Notes under the pieces: model-generated
Seen by the model: only the letters and a program-made list of their open reading frames with translations
Told to the model about the DNA's origin: nothing
Databases searched by the model: none
Origin: Amblyornis subalaris
Taxonomy: Eukaryota; Chordata; Aves; Passeriformes; Ptilonorhynchidae
DNA length: 64,000 nt
NCBI GenBank assembly: GCA_018881555.1
Contig: JACAXG010000110.1
Span: 2,177,938-2,241,937 of the forward strand
Direction: 5' to 3'
Shown: positions 36,733 to 51,517 of the stretch, piece after piece
Layout: every line of letters starts with the position of its first letter
Numbering within the stretch: position 1 is the stretch's first letter
Program-made: the position numbers and the translations under genes

Positions 36733-39700
36733 CTGAAGAAAAGGATAAAGGAATAATTCTGGTTGGTATAGAACAAGAGAAAAGGTAAGCAGGGGAAGAA
36801 GGAAGCAGCAGGAAACAAAGAAGGCAGGATGGAGACGTTCCCTCCACAGTGTTTGGAGGGAAAAAATCACCTTGCCCTGTGGCACAGGAAAAAAGGAGCA
36901 GCACCTGCAGTGTCTGTCAGACATTAACTGCCATATTTATGATTATAACACCTGATCAGCAAACCATTTGATTGCAGCTGGATTGGGAAACCAGTTGTCG
37001 TTGCTGCTGAGATAAGCAGCAATATTCGTGTGGTGACATGTGGCTGAGTACTGGCGAGGTGTGTTCTGAGGCCAGTGGGCAACTGTTAGCTGCTGATAGT
37101 AAACCCGCAAAATGAGAAGTGTTGCTGCTCAGATATCATCATAGCTGACACAGAGGGAGCTTCCTTCTGTGCTGAGCAGCAGCACAGTATGAACCACGAT
37201 CACAGCAGAACACCAAAACATCTCAGGGAGTAGAGTATTGCTTCAGGTTCTGAGTAGTATGCTTCCAAATGGAAAAAGAAATTTTAGAAGGAATGATTCA
37301 ATCCAGAATTGCCTTAGCTTTGGAGGATACACCTGAGGCTAGTTCCAGTTGGAGTTATAGCTCTCTGTAGAGGCTTTCATCTTACATGTCCAAGTACCTG
37401 ACAAAGGCACTTTTTGTAATTTGTATTCTTGAACATGGAGACTGATTTTTTGGATTTTGAAGTCCCATCTCAAACTGTCTGGTGAACTACACTGCATATA
37501 ATTAGCATTGTGACCTACACAGCAGTAGGGAAAATTCCGGTCAAGTAAGGTACTGACCTTAACAAATCACTGAACTGAGCATGGAAGACAGTTGCTAGTT
37601 CAGGACAGAAGCACTGACAGTGCAGCAGCAAATGATTTTTACACTCTGTTTTGCAAGTGGCCACTGGGTACACTGCCAGCTTGAAAAGCTTTACCCTACA
37701 GCAGGTATCTGCTCAAATACATGGATCTGTCACTTGGACAACTGAAGTAACAGAAAGCCGGTACCAGGCTGACATTTGCCCACATACAGGATATCAAGGT
37801 ATAATGATGCTCATGCTACCAGTGCTTAGCACAAGTGTCTGCTGACAGTGCAGAAATAGTAATATGCCTTTCCCATTCAGTTTGTTGTTTTTACTTTTGA
37901 GGAGGTGGGCAGACAGAGAAGGGAACAGGAAAGAGTAGCTTATCATTTAGATGAAAGTTCATCATTAGGGCATCGTTTTTCTTCCTGAATTGTGTCCTGA
38001 GTTGGTTGCTGAAATCAACAATATAGAAGAGATTGGAAAACTTGGATCATTCTTCAGATCAAGGAATTTTGTCGTACTTGCTATTTTGCTGGCGCAATCC
38101 CTCCGTTTTGTCAGTTAATTCCCTTACTGTGGACTATATAAAATAGGAAAGCATTAGAAAAAATATGACTCTTCATGCATTAACAGAAGATGACTAAGGG
38201 GGAGAGAAATTTTTAGGAATGTTAATAATTTATATGTGACATGAAGTGAGAAAGAACACTGTATTGCATCCATTTCTGCCTGAACAAGTCTCAAGTTGTC
38301 ATCCTGCTCCCCGCTAAAATGAATGCTAAGAATTACTAATGACCAATGAACTTCATTCCATTGCTCAGGGCATTTTTGAAATCCAGTTTTTGGTTATATG
38401 AAGAACTGAAGCTGTATTTCTTTCCCAGGAAAAGAACTCCAATGGTTTTTACCAAGAGAAGACCCCCAAATCCTGTCTAGCTACTGTTACTACAAAAAAA
38501 ACAAAGCTAAGGAATTTAAGTAGCTGATGAATTGTATTAAAAAGTAACCAAGAGATTATAATGCTATGACTGGCTGATGTGGTGCATCATTCAGGCTGCT
38601 TTGGCAATTCTGCTTCAAAAATTACACAGCAGACTAGGAATGGTAAAAAGCTTACAGTATGGAGTTACTAAAGGCTTTTTAACTTTTTCAACAGAAATAA
38701 AAATGAGTGTAATATTTGGAAGAAGGAATATAAAGATCAGTGTTGGTGTAGAAGTATGATTAGCAAATTGTATTTTGATGCTGGCCTTATTTTATGACTG
38801 AAGATCAATTTAAAATCTCATAGAATGAAAAAAAAACCCAAAGAATTTGGAAGTTTCAAGTATAATTTCTTATAGCTACCTTTCAAAAATTTCTTGTAGT
38901 TATGTAAATTAAATTTGTCAAAATACCTCTTTGACAAGTGATAGTGAGAAAAGCAGGTAAAAACAACATGAACAGAAAACTTTAATCTAGGTCTTCTCTT
39001 GGTAAATGTATCTTTGGGCTTTGAAAACTTAAGTTTCAAAGAACCCTCTTCCTTTTTAGGCAATGAACATCTTTGGCTCCTGGTTCTATTGAAAGATCCA
39101 AAAGTGTTTCAAAGAACTTTGAGTATTAAAAAATTAAACATGCTTCAGCTCAAAACACTTCTAGTTACAATTCAAAACCCCCCAAGAATGCACAGAGACT
39201 AATGTCTGCACTAGAGTAAATGTGATACAACTAAACTGGCTAAGGGCCCTATACCTGGACTTCACATTGCTTAATTAGTATTGCCTCTGTGTAGGGACAG
39301 AGAAGAAGCATTTGCCCTGTGTCAACAAAGTAATTCATAAGTCATGCTGCAAGATGGATTCGGTTATGTCCATGCAGTTTAAAAAGAGTGTCTCTTTTGA
39401 TTTTGGTCAGGGGAAGGAAGATGTGCAAATACCAAAGTCAACTGCACTAAGAGTGGAGGTGTAATAACCTATTTAGCACAGGCTCTGTGCCTTAGCTACA
39501 TATGCAAAGTTTGAAACTCCCAGGTTAGATAACTTAGGCCTAGATGCCCAGAGCTGGAAGTACTTCACACTCTTAGAGGTGAGGAAAATTTATATAAGTA
39601 TCCAAACTTTGTCAAGATGCATGGGCAGATTCATCCACTTAACCATGTAGGTCCTGTAGATTCAATCCCCAAGTTGTTCATGGTGATTAAATTTGATGTA

Positions 39701-42700
39701 GCTGTCCTTTAATTATCTATGGAAAGGCAGGAAGATCGAGCTAATTTTGGACATTATCTCAGAACTGAGTAAGCCAGGGACTCAAGCCATTCATTGTTAC
39801 TCATTCAGTTGGGAAAGTCAAATACAATACAAAGTGTGTTAGATGGTGTCTATTTGTACTCTCTCCAACAGCAATGGGATATGTGCCAATGACTTCGGTG
39901 GGTAGGGGGTGCACCCTGAATCTCCATTCTCCAATTCCAATTTCTGCAGTTGCATTTATGAGGTTTACCTAGAAATGGGAAGTCAGGTTCACATTGACAA
40001 CTCTTTTTTCCCAAATAACGGAGATTATATATTTTCTATCCACCATTCAGATTAATTTTCAAAGGGAGGATAAATATATCACACTTAGCAGATAATGGGA
40101 GTCTTGCCTTTTAGAAACAGGATTCCAACCTCTGCATCCATAACAACAAAGAGATATTTGTTGTAGAACAGCTGAACTGTTCTGGGAGCAATTGTTTCTG
40201 ATGCAGGTGCCATATAGGACAACTTCAATGCTACAAAAATCATTGCATTTGGGAGGCCAAGGTACCAACAATACCAACAGGCTTAGTATTGCCAAGGGAA
40301 CATCTTGCCTTCTACATCAATTTGCTGTTCTGTTAGTGATATCAGTAAAAGCTCAGTGATGGAAGACCTTTCAAAAGCCTAGAGAGATTGACTTTCAAAA
40401 GTTATTTCGCTGAAGTAGAAATCAATTTATTAAATGAAGGGAAAGAACTTCTTTTGGAGCTTTCTATTCACTGACGCAAAGTTTTCCAAGTAGTTTGATC
40501 CAGAGAAAAAAGAGATATGTTAAACAGGAGGTCACATTTGTACCTTCTGGCTTTTAGGGTACATAAGACAAAAATGTTTCCTAGTACAGTGCCATAAGAT
40601 GTGAAACTTCCTCACTGACTTACGTTGTGTCAAAACATGCTAATTCAACTAAAGAAAAATATTTTATTTGGACTTCACTGTGCTTCTGCAGTTTTCTTCT
40701 GTAACAACTGGATTTTGTATAAAGCATCCTATTTTCTATTTATGAAGAAAAAGTCCAAATTATAATGAAGCATTGTGACAACACTGAAACTGACACAGTG
40801 ATAGAAGCAACCCTCTGGGGTTTAAGACTTCATTCCACAAGAAATTTAATGTGTTTTATCTTATTTCACTCTACAGTCTGATTCCCACCTCTCTTGATGA
40901 GCTGTGCTTCTGGCCTCTGGCCATCATTTTTTCACTGGGGATGTTTCCAAACTCACTTAGAGTGAGCACTTAAAAAGCCATCTTCCAGTTGGTTGCTTAG
41001 TACATCTTGTCTTGTCATATGTTTCTGTAGTGAATAAAACTCTATAAACTTGCACTTACCCTGTTGAGAAAGGAACAGGCAGAAGTCCATTTTGATTCAA
41101 AATTGTAATTCTACATTCATTTTATTTTTTAGGGCCAGTAAATCACAGACATTTTTCAAACTTTTTACATAGGAGCAGCTTATTTTATAAGTAGTATTTA
41201 TAGCATCTATTAAAACTTATTGAAGTCCCATTCTTCCACATGACAAGCTCAACATTCAATGTGTTCTGAAAACTGAACGTATTTTGTAGCAGCCTTCTCC
41301 TACAGACTGAAAATGGAAACTCCTGATGATGGGATCAAAGCCAAATGAAAAAAAGTCTAAAAGAGAAGTATCTACTTAAGAAGCAGTAGTAAATCTGAGG
41401 CAGAAATACAGTCAGCAGTTGACTGAGATGTACAGTGCTCTGCAGTGGGAGCTGAGATTTGATGTCCTTCAATTGTAGGTGAAATGCAGCCTTACCTTCG
41501 AAGGTGGGATAAGGTGTATTGAACACTCCAGATTAGAACCAACATCTACACCTTATAAAGATCCATCCCTCTATGCACAAATCCTGAGTGAACACCCATG
41601 GGATTTACATCCTTCTGTATGCCCGGAAACCTATCTGTCACGAAACCTACACAATGGAGCGCATGTACATGTTCACCACTCTCCCACATCCAGAGGCTGC
41701 ATTCTTGCCTTACCTAATGCCCTGCAACAGGATCACAAAGATCTGGTACAGTAGAATCTATAATCATGTTTAGAAAAGCAAATCAAGTTGCATACATTGA
41801 TAATTTGACATTTCTGACTCAAAACAGACAAAATGCAACCAAACAAAAAGCCTTTACACAAATTTGGTACCAAAAGAGGAGTCTTCTATGAGAGGAACAG
41901 AGGCTTTCTCTTTGTCCAGCCTTAGTGGGTTAAAAAAATCTGGTTATCACTCAGTGATTATTGTATTTGCAATTTTTTTTCCATTTCCAAAGCCATAAAC
42001 TGGCTTATAAGATTGAAGTAGTTGTGGGACAGCAATTAGAAAATGAGGTATATTGCACTCCCTAAACGACAGCTCCTGTTCCATGGTTGAAAGAACTGCA
42101 TAGATTTAATTGTAGATGCTGGACTGGGATTGGATAAGTGAATTTTTCTCAGTTCTCTTTTACTGAAATACACTTAAAACTGGACATAGGGCAGTGAAAG
42201 TTACATGAGTCCCTACCTGGAAGTTTGTAAAATTCTTTGGAGAAGTTGAAGTATACTGTAGGAATTTTCTCGCCTATGTGGCTCCAGGAGCATCTGCCAA
42301 TGGGATTCAAAACAGTGTTTGCTAAAATGCAGAGCAAGGCACACTGTGAACAGAGAAAGTGTTTTACACATGTATACCAGTGGGTGGATAAACTGTTTAA
42401 AGTCAACAAGAGATGATAAGAAAGGGTATGTATCTGTGCATGCCTACAGTTATGTTCACAAATACCCTTCTAAGTGCTTCAGATGAGAGTACTTTAATTT
42501 ATTTATAAACCTCATGTACTTCAGAATTTTATTAGTCTGCATTCCACTCCCAGGAACAAGTTCCAAAGAGCTCCAGGAGTACAGAAAAACATAAAGGAGA
42601 CTGCTGTTTTTGACTGACTATAGAGGCTATGAAGTCATGCCACTGAATGTGTGGTATTACCCTCTGAAAGAGGGTATCGTGTCAAGTACAGGACAGAACT

Positions 42701-45700
42701 GTTCACTTTTCAGTTGGAGGCACAGTGCAGCAAAACATATATGAGAGAAAGGTGAAGGACCAAGCAATTGTTAAAACTAGGGTCTGAATATGAGAGATAC
42801 AAGTCACAAAAGTCAGGTAGTAAAAGTGAGCGCTAAAAATTCACAAAATGGTATTTTTTGCCACTCTTAGTATGGAGTGGGCCCAATTCCAATAAGGAAT
42901 CTAAACAGTCTGGCTGTTGCCTCTCTCACCTGCATGCAGAAATCCACCTAACAGCTCAAGCACAAAACATGTCATTTTTCTTTCTACCTTCTAGACCTAT
43001 TGGAAATGCAAAAGTAAAAAAAAAAAAAATCAACAATCTCCCTTCTGCCACATTTCCATGCCTGAGTTTTTCTCTGAGACAACTGTAAAATTTCCATTCC
43101 TGCATTTATTTCTCGGCATACAGTCAAAGGAGTAAAATGGTAGAATTCCTAATCCAATGAAGAAAAAATACTCTAACTCTTTTTGCTTAGCTCAAATTCT
43201 CAGGCCACAGCATTATTTTCTTTATCACATTTGAAGAGCAGTGGTGTTTAAAAGAACAATCTATAGACTCAAACCTACAATTCTTCAGGAGCTATTTATC
43301 TCCAAATGTCATTCTTCCTTGTCTAACTACAAAAGTTTCATTCTGAAACTGTCCTTAAGCCATTAATAACCATCTGTGAGCCAAATAACTTGAGTTCAAG
43401 AAATCTGCATGGTAACCATTGATCTAGGATACCTGCCATTTCAAGAACTGTTTGTAAGAAACCTGGCATTCAGTGTGTGGAAAGGCTCTGGACATTGCTA
43501 AGGAAATTCAACTGAGATTTCGGTGTCCCTCTAGCCACTATACGGATAAACAGTTCTGGAAAGAAAAGGAGTAGACTTTGCTTTTTAAGAGCATGTCTGT
43601 CTGTCTGCAGAATGCTGGTTTTTGTCTATCACATGTATTAAGCACCCAGAAAATTTGGCAGGATTTATGATAACTTCTCTTGGCATTTGGTGACTTCAAA
43701 ATTAATTCATGTTAGTTTGTTGTCCATTCTGAATAGCTGTCAGTTCTTGGATACAGATCCATCTTTTGTAGATACTTTACAGGAGGACGCCTATAAGTCA
43801 TAAGTAAAAGGTGACTAAATTAAGTGAAATGAGTCTCCTGTCTTGGAAATTATACACCCAGCACAGAATTCAGAGCTGCTGCACGGTTCCATATTATTAG
43901 TAAAAACTGGTCTTGAATTTAGACTGGCTGCAAACATATCAAATATCAATTCATCAGTCACCTATTACTGGCAAGGGAGTACAAATCCTGAACTAGGATT
44001 TGCACTGAGAAAAGAAGAAAGTGCATCTCCACATAAAGGAATTAACTTATTGGTGATAGAGTGATATTGATCCAAGAAGAGACAGGGACCATTTTCTTTC
44101 CAACCGCCTTTCCCTTTCTTATTCATGAATTTCTGACTGAAAATTAGATAGTACTTTAATTAATTGTACTTTTGCTTTTTTATTGAAGAAAACTGTATGA
44201 TCACAGGGAAGTTGTCTACAACAATATAATCAATGAAAAGGAGATAGGAAAGGGATCTCAAGACATTATCTAGTCCAATACTTTGCTTCAAAGTAGGAGA
44301 AACATACTTTCATTGTTCATGACAGATGTTTGTCTTTCCTGTTCAATAAAACACACAGTGGGACTTCAGGGAGAATAGCAGAAAGAGACGCCCTTCTCAG
44401 ATGCTGTCTAAGAAATTAAATACATGATGGACTCCACTACAAATTCCTGTCTTTGGAGATAACTATATAGTAAAACATGAATCTCATGTCTTAACACTAA
44501 TTGTCCTGCCATGCTTCTTTGCTTTTTTCTTTCCCATTCAAAATTATTCATTACTAAAGATGTGACCCAGTTTCTCCACTTCTTTGCACTTTACTTAGCA
44601 AATTTTATGTCATATTTACTATACAGATGGCTACAGAAATTGAAAGACACAAAAAACAATTTAAGTTCAAAGGGGAAGAAGAAAGTCACAAGGTCCTTTT
44701 TTCTGAATCTATTTGTGGAGAGAATGGGAAGGAAATATTAATTTTATGTAGCTATTGCTACATCCCTCTTGACATCTTGCTTCGTTGGTGGTGTGCTACT
44801 ACCTCTAGGAAAACTTCACTCACTGTCCACGACTTTGGGTCCTCTGGTCCTTCTCCCTGGACTCAGAAAACACAGTTTTCCTCCAATGTCATCTGCACCC
44901 TGCACTGTTTAAGTCCTATAAGTTCATCAATATGCAAAAAAAAAAAAGCACCATGACTTCTGAAAGCCTTTTGAGGCTTCCTTAAGTTAGCTACACCCAT
45001 GTAAAGATCTCAAACCAGTTAAAAAATTGTGTTGCCTTTAGTCAGAAAGCTAATACTCATCTGAGCTGTGCTCCCAACAGAATCCAAACAAAAGCAGAAT
45101 TCGATTCTTCTTCTTCATGGGTGATAATATAAGTTCTTAATTGTTTATACATCTGAAAGCAAACAAATAGGTTTATGGCTCACTATCCAAAATCCCACAC
45201 TGTAACAGAAAAATAGCTCACCTCATAGTAAAAGGTTTACCTCTAATTATAAAATCAAACATGTCATTATAAGCCCCCCTTGTCATATGACCAGACCAAC
45301 AGAGAACTTGCTAAGCTGTCTGTTTTTTTGGAAATACAATACTTTCCATGAACTTTATTTCACCTGTGTTAACATTATTGACGTCAAATAGCAGACAAAT
45401 GAGCTAATAAGGCACAGTTAAGTCAGTTCCTTAAAAAATACCAAAAATACGGAAGCAAAGCTAACAATAAGTATCTACAAAAACTTAGAGTTATATGTTC
45501 TGCCTCCCTTTTCTTCAGAAAGAAGGCATGGAAAGAAGGCATGTGTTTAAACAGCGAAAAGGTTTGTGACGTTTTGCTCTGAAATATAAATACTAGTCAA
45601 ATCATTCAGAGAAAAGGTAATTTATTGCATGTTGCACATGTTAAGTGACACTATTTGAAGAACTGCTCCTACTCCCAGTAAGTAAGAGTGAAGCCTCACT

Positions 45701-46352
45701 ACTTCTCTAGCATTCAGCGAAGCAGTGATAAAACTTTCAATGTGATATCTGATGCATGTCCGGCTAATACATTTATGTTAGCACATCTATACATAGCACA
45801 CTGTTAGCAGTTTAACACTATTTCAAATTACTCTGAGTATCAATGAAATGGTTTCTTTTCAATCTATGACTAAATAATTGGTATAGAAGTCAATGGAATC
45901 AGCTTAGATTTGATGAGAACCTGTCCCAAAATTTCTTAGTCTTAGCTATTCTGGTAAAAAGTCTATTCTCACAAATAAATAGACTGAAAAAAACCCTCTT
46001 ACATCACACATGGTTAAATTTAATCAGAAGCACAAATAATGTGCCTTGGCTTCTCAGCCAAAGATGCATCGTTAATGACATAAAAACAGATTAAAGACAA
46101 GGATATCACAAAACGTTTTAAATAATACAGTCTCCTAATATTGACCTAGCATATTTTCTTTCTGCCAATTTTTGTGCAGAGGTGTGTAATTATTGACAGC
46201 CCAAGCCAATATTAATTTTAAAAATTCTCTTCCTTTCTGCAGTGTACAGCCTCACAAAATGGTATCAGATCTTTGGAAAATAGGTTAATAAGAGGATACT
46301 AAAGAGGATTAAAAATTTCTCTTCAAAAAATTGTGTAGGAGCAACTGCTTAC
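36733..46352. other. Long AT-rich non-coding stretch
   Basis: No gene, RNA gene or mobile element is recognised over about 9.6 kb, apart from a small 13-bp tandem duplication (45518-45543) and an A run at about 43017-43029. 36950-37200 is somewhat richer in GC, with several GCTGCTGA-type motifs, but I cannot assign it. Confidence 0.5.
45518..45543. repeat. Perfect 13-bp tandem duplication
   Basis: GAAAGAAGGCATG occurs twice back to back without mismatch. It is a minor, probably recent slippage product. Confidence 0.9.
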
Positions 46353-46461
46353 CTCAGCAACTGTATGTTGCTGGGAGTAGACAAACCAAGGGACCACCTT
46401 CTAAGTGGATTTGTAGCTTGCCTTTCTTTGAATAAATGTGATTCACACTGTATCTGTCCAT
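46353..46461 (-). other. Candidate exon starting with ATG (109 nt)
   Basis: On the minus strand an acceptor (GGGCATTATCCTACAG) is followed directly by ATGGACAGATACAGTG, and 109 nt later by a very strong donor, CTGAG then GTAAGC. The ATG frame is open for 35 codons (MDRYSVNHIYSKKGKLQIHL ... VCLLPATYSC) but stops with TGA one base before the donor. It would be a complete tiny ORF or a non-coding exon. A sub-exon of 48 nt in another frame (KVVPWFVYSQQHTVAE) is also open. No homology is recognised. Confidence 0.15.
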
Positions 46462-49400
46462 CTGTAGGATAATGCCCAAAGATGATCTGTGCTTGATGTG
46501 CAAATGCTAGGTCTATCATTTACATGCACAAGTGATATGCAGGGACCCATTTGCACTTACGTATGTAGAAGATGACATTTGAAAAACTGGCTTCTAGAAT
46601 CATTCCTTCTGTGAATGTTATGCAGCCATCTGTACAAAAGTAACAACCAAATACTTTGCCATCAGCAGAGTATTAGCCTTTCAGATATGACTGGTTGAGA
46701 GGGGTTTTTTTTTTTTGCAAACTTCATTTCAATAGAAAATTGTTTGTTCAACTAAAACAATTTTTCAACACGATGTGACGTATGCTGTTGGTTTTCAGCT
46801 GAATCCTTTCTACTCTTACCATTGCCAAATTTGATTGATCTGATATATGCTAATGTTCATGTCCTGGGACTTCAGTTTTCTCCATAGTACTATGATCAGG
46901 GATTCTTGTAATACATCCTAGCAGCCCAGTGAAAGAAGTGTGAACACTTGAGGGACTGCAGATTATAACAGGACCCACTCCCGCCACAGCATTTTGGGGA
47001 AAAAAGACTACCGAGTTCCTTTTTTCTTACTCCACTTCAAAAAGCATTAAAAAATCCGACAAAATGAAAGTTTTCTCTCTAGTCCATTCAGTGAATCTGA
47101 AAATCCAAACTTGCCACGTAATGGTCCATCATTCTTCCAGGTGGGAGCTGTTCCAAAACAAAGGTCTTTTTCAGAGAAAGTTGTGTGTGTTTCGTTTCAG
47201 AGTAACAAAAAGATTTCTTTGTGTTAAGTCAATGTTAAGTCAGCTGCTCAAACCAGTGCAAAGTGGTCAGCGCTCTATTTTCATTGAAGCACATTGCCAC
47301 TTGATCAATGGAGTGGATGGACAAAGTGCGCAATGAGAGAGGCATGAAGGGCAAGACCTCAGATGATGAGAAGAACATATGGAATCCATTGGTCATGCAC
47401 TATACGAAATGCTCAGTATGTTAAATCTATCAGAGGCTACACTGTTGAGACTCTACACTGTGCCCAGCTACAGACATTAAAATACACATGCTGCATGTTA
47501 GACTACATCTGACTCAAATAACCTAAACATGGGTGATAGCCAATGGGAGAATCCATAAAAGTCTTGAAAACAAGTGTGTGGCAATTTTCCAAAATCTGCT
47601 GAAATAGCACACATGCCAGGACACGTGTTCCGCCTTCACACATTGTGCCAGAGAAGTTAATTTAAAAAGTGGAAGTGACTTGTATTTATCATATTACTCT
47701 GTGTAAGTACTCAGTCCATATTATCCTTCCTCAGCATTTTAGGTGAGACCAAGATCGTGTGTGCACATGTATATATAGGTCAGAGACATGGATAAGATTT
47801 TTTCAATGAAGTCTTTTCAATCTTTTGCTGGGAAAAAGAAAAGGCTTTTACATTTTCACTATATTTTAGAACCAATTTTGCTCTCAGCTGTAAATACTGT
47901 TATCTATTGAAACAACTAGAATTCTATCCATGAATCAGGAAAAAAATCTAACACAACACCAACCTATTCACAAGAAAATCTTCCTGCAAACCAACAACTT
48001 TCAAAAAGAAATGTTACATTAGACTTTACTTGCAAAACCTCTAGGGAAAGCCAAGGTGCCTGACAACGTCTGTGCTCCCTTTAGGAGGAGATATTTGAAA
48101 TTTGCCAGTTTTTCTCCCTTCTTTCCTTCACTTCTTGCCCAATTCTTTACAAAGAACTAGGAATGCAGGACAAAGCAATCTTAACTGATTTTGGTAATGC
48201 CTTATTCACCAATCCTACTTTTACAGCATCTTTCACCATAACATGGTGAATTATTGCACCGGATGCAAGAAAATAATAAATCAGGATCAAGAAGCCAGTG
48301 GACCTCGGATTTTCTTTTGTATATACTTGAAAAATTTATTTTGGTATATTTGGTCCTCAACTAGCAGTGCTAGAAACTAGTCAGCAGTGCTTTGGTTTTG
48401 TTACCATAAACCTTTCTAAGTCAGATTTTAGTGATAAAGGACACCAGGTAGGTGACAGCTTCTATGAAGTATATGTTTAAAATCATTCCCATCTCTTCAG
48501 GTTGGCATCCATTTCCATAGAAACAGAAGTGGGAATGAACCATTAGCATCAATGAGTCAAATTAAACTACTAGTGGTCAGTTTCTATCACGGAAAAAAAA
48601 AAAGAGGTTGAATTAGAGAAAATGAGAGGTTTAAAATTACCTTTAAAAAAAATCTTTTAATGTATTTTTCTGCTCTTGCCACTCTGGGTCTTTGTGGAAT
48701 GCGGTCATAAATCACTCAGAGCCAGCAGGGAAGCAGAGGAGGAGGAGAACTCCAGATCACATGCAACAGCTGGAAGTAAAAAGCAAAACAAAACACAGAT
48801 GAAATTTTGGAGTTCTAAATCCCCCAAAATTAAAATGCTAATTTTAAATGGCACTGTTTTTTAAATAGCGACTTTTAAATTCCTTTTTTTTGAAAAACAA
48901 ATTCTCAAGTCCTTTTGACAACTGCAAGGATAGTCTTCAGGAATTCACTTTTCTTGGAGAGAAGCAGCTAGCTAGGTCACAGGGATATTTAGTTACTAAT
49001 CATATATTCTGTGATATCTTGTTTTACCGGTGCAGACTACCCCAAAGACATGAAATAAGGAAGTCCAAAGCACCTTTTGCAATGTAATTGCAGAATGTTG
49101 AGCTGTAAGAACCCTAGACTTGAGGTCTCTTGAGATTACTGTTTAACAGCATTGTACAGATACTGAACCTTACATTCCTTTTATTGTGGTGAAGTTTCTT
49201 TTACATTAATGACATTAGTCCAGCTTTCTAAGCATGAGAAGCTTCTTTTGTGGGAAATCAGGGCAATCAAAACCAGTTTTGCAGTGGCTGCTTTCAAGCC
49301 TAAGTATGCAAGTGCTGTGCTCTATTTGCACATTACATGAGCTACAACATTTAATTGCAATTTTTTGCTCTTCTGTCTTTATGTGCAGTTGAAAATCTAT

Positions 49401-51517
49401 CTCCCTGTTCTTTCTAGAGTTCCTACCCACTGCACAAGGCTTTAAAGGCATCATCGAGGAGTCTGTGCTACAAAATCATCCTTCAATTAGAACAGCAGTA
49501 TTTCTTCACAGCAGTTTGGATGCCTAGGGCTCAGTAGCTTCTCCTCTCTTTGGATGAGTTTCACTCCCCTCACAGATGGTTAAAGGATGAAAATTACATG
49601 CTTAGTATTTTTTTTAAGGAATTCTGCCTGATTTCTACAGTGCATTGATATAAAGGTCAAATTCCATCAGCTTCTGCCAGAGAATTCTATGAATTTTGTT
49701 CTTTTTTTCCCAGAACACCCAATTAAGCAGTACACTTGCCTTAAAAATGTTTCATCTTTTGGTGGTTTTGTTAATTTATCTTCTTCTAAAAGGAATGTTA
49801 CCTTTGTAAGCCTTTTGTTGATTTCTTTATTTAGCTCCATTATTTCAGCATTTAGTCTTCAGCAATGGGTTGAGTCCTTTCTTTCAGTCTCCAAAGCTCT
49901 CAGGAGCAAAAAAGAACATCATGTTCCTGTGGACTGCCCAGGACACATGCTGCACAGCTGTGCCAAATTTGCAGCTGACCAATTGGCCTATGCTGCAAGA
50001 AGAGTCATTTTCAAAATTTACAATCGTTTTTTTTAATGCGTGCCAGATAGGCCGATTCACTGTGAGAATTCTTTGATTTTATTGACGTTTAGAGACTCAT
50101 CCAGTTCCCAGTGAAGTCAATGGGTGTCCTTCCAGTCCTTATAGCAGGACTTGGATGAGTGTCTTAAGCAGGCAGAACTGTTTCCTGTCACCTATTTTGC
50201 TCACTGACACACACAAAGATCACCAACCCCCATTCTGTACCATCCTATAACGGCACTTATTTTGGAATTTGAAAGAATTACATGATCTTTAAAGGTAGCT
50301 ATCAAATTAAAGGGGGCAACTGATTTAAACTAACAGATTCCCCAAGCTTAAGCCTTTCATGGAAGGAATAAAAATGGCATTATTTTATTTGGGTTTTTTT
50401 CCAGAAATAATGTACCCTTTGGAGTTCTAAGCCCTGCTCACTGAGCATGGTGGTTTGTCTGGATAAAGGAAGTGCACAAACAAGGAAGTGTTAGGCAGCT
50501 AATCGAAAATATCGAGATGCAATTTCACTAGCAGAGTTTTTAAAAGAGTGGAAGCAGGCACAACTCAACCATAAAATGTTTTGATTAGCATTTTACGCCT
50601 GAAACTCTTTCAGACTGAATATTTCGGTTTACAGTGCATATAAACAGACTTATGAAAACTAGCATTTACAGAGATGAAATCATTATCTGGAAGACTCCAA
50701 ACCCAGATGACATTTGAGTCTGAAGCCAACAATAGCTTCTACTTTGCCGTGTAAGATCAACAGGGCAGCAGCAATGTTCATATACATACTGGTATGTTAG
50801 TTTACAAGCATAAAAAGCATGTATACTATACATGCTCCAATGCCATTTTCTGGCGCATGCAAAAAGAAAGAACAACTGGACTGTTCAGGGCTTTTTGCAC
50901 AAATCTGGAAACTTAATGGAGTAAGGCTCCTGAAAACAAAAAGAGAGAGAAAGTTGCCTGTTGCAAGCAAAAGGTATGTGACTTGTCAGAAATGCATCTA
51001 AATTAAGGTGACATATCAAGAAAAGTGTTTAGTGGGGATGTCTACAGGAATGTAAATGCTACTCTTAATAGAAGAGTGGGAGAACCACTTACAATGTTAT
51101 TACTCAAGGCACTTGAGAATAGCTATATGCTACAATTTCGGTATGAAGAGCATCAACTAGAAATATAGTGGGTCATTTCCACCCCCACTTTCAGTACAAT
51201 CTAACATAATAGAAAGTGCATTGTTTGAAAAAGGTTTTTTTTTACATTTTTCTACATTTCTGTAAAAGAAGTGAAGTGCTATGAAATCAGTAAAGGGAAA
51301 CACTAAATCTAAAGCCAAACAATTCTAGAAGTCGTCATGTTAGACTGCAAGAAGAAAGGAAGAACAGACTTTCCTCCAAAAAACAAGGAAAGAATAAAAA
51401 CCTATGTCACCGCAAATGTTAACATTTGATAGTTTTCTTACTAAAATGGTTTTAATTTCCAGTTGTATTGTTTTCCAAATAGAAAACAAAGTCAACTGTA
51501 GAGACCTGACAAGATCA
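46462..51517. other. AT-rich non-coding stretch
   Basis: No gene is recognised. The 115-codon frame at 49689-50036 (+) and several shorter ones lack domains or splice support. A 12-base T run at about 46705-46716 lies just before this block. An 11-bp direct repeat (TGTTAAGTCA twice) sits at about 47222-47242. Confidence 0.5.

Noticed and set aside
39655..39675. TGTAGATTCAATCCCC as a tRNA T-arm
   Set aside because: No acceptor stem, D-arm or anticodon arm could be placed around it.
49689..50036. 115-codon hydrophobic frame as a membrane protein
   Set aside because: Hydrophobicity follows from T-rich sequence; no homology or gene structure is visible.
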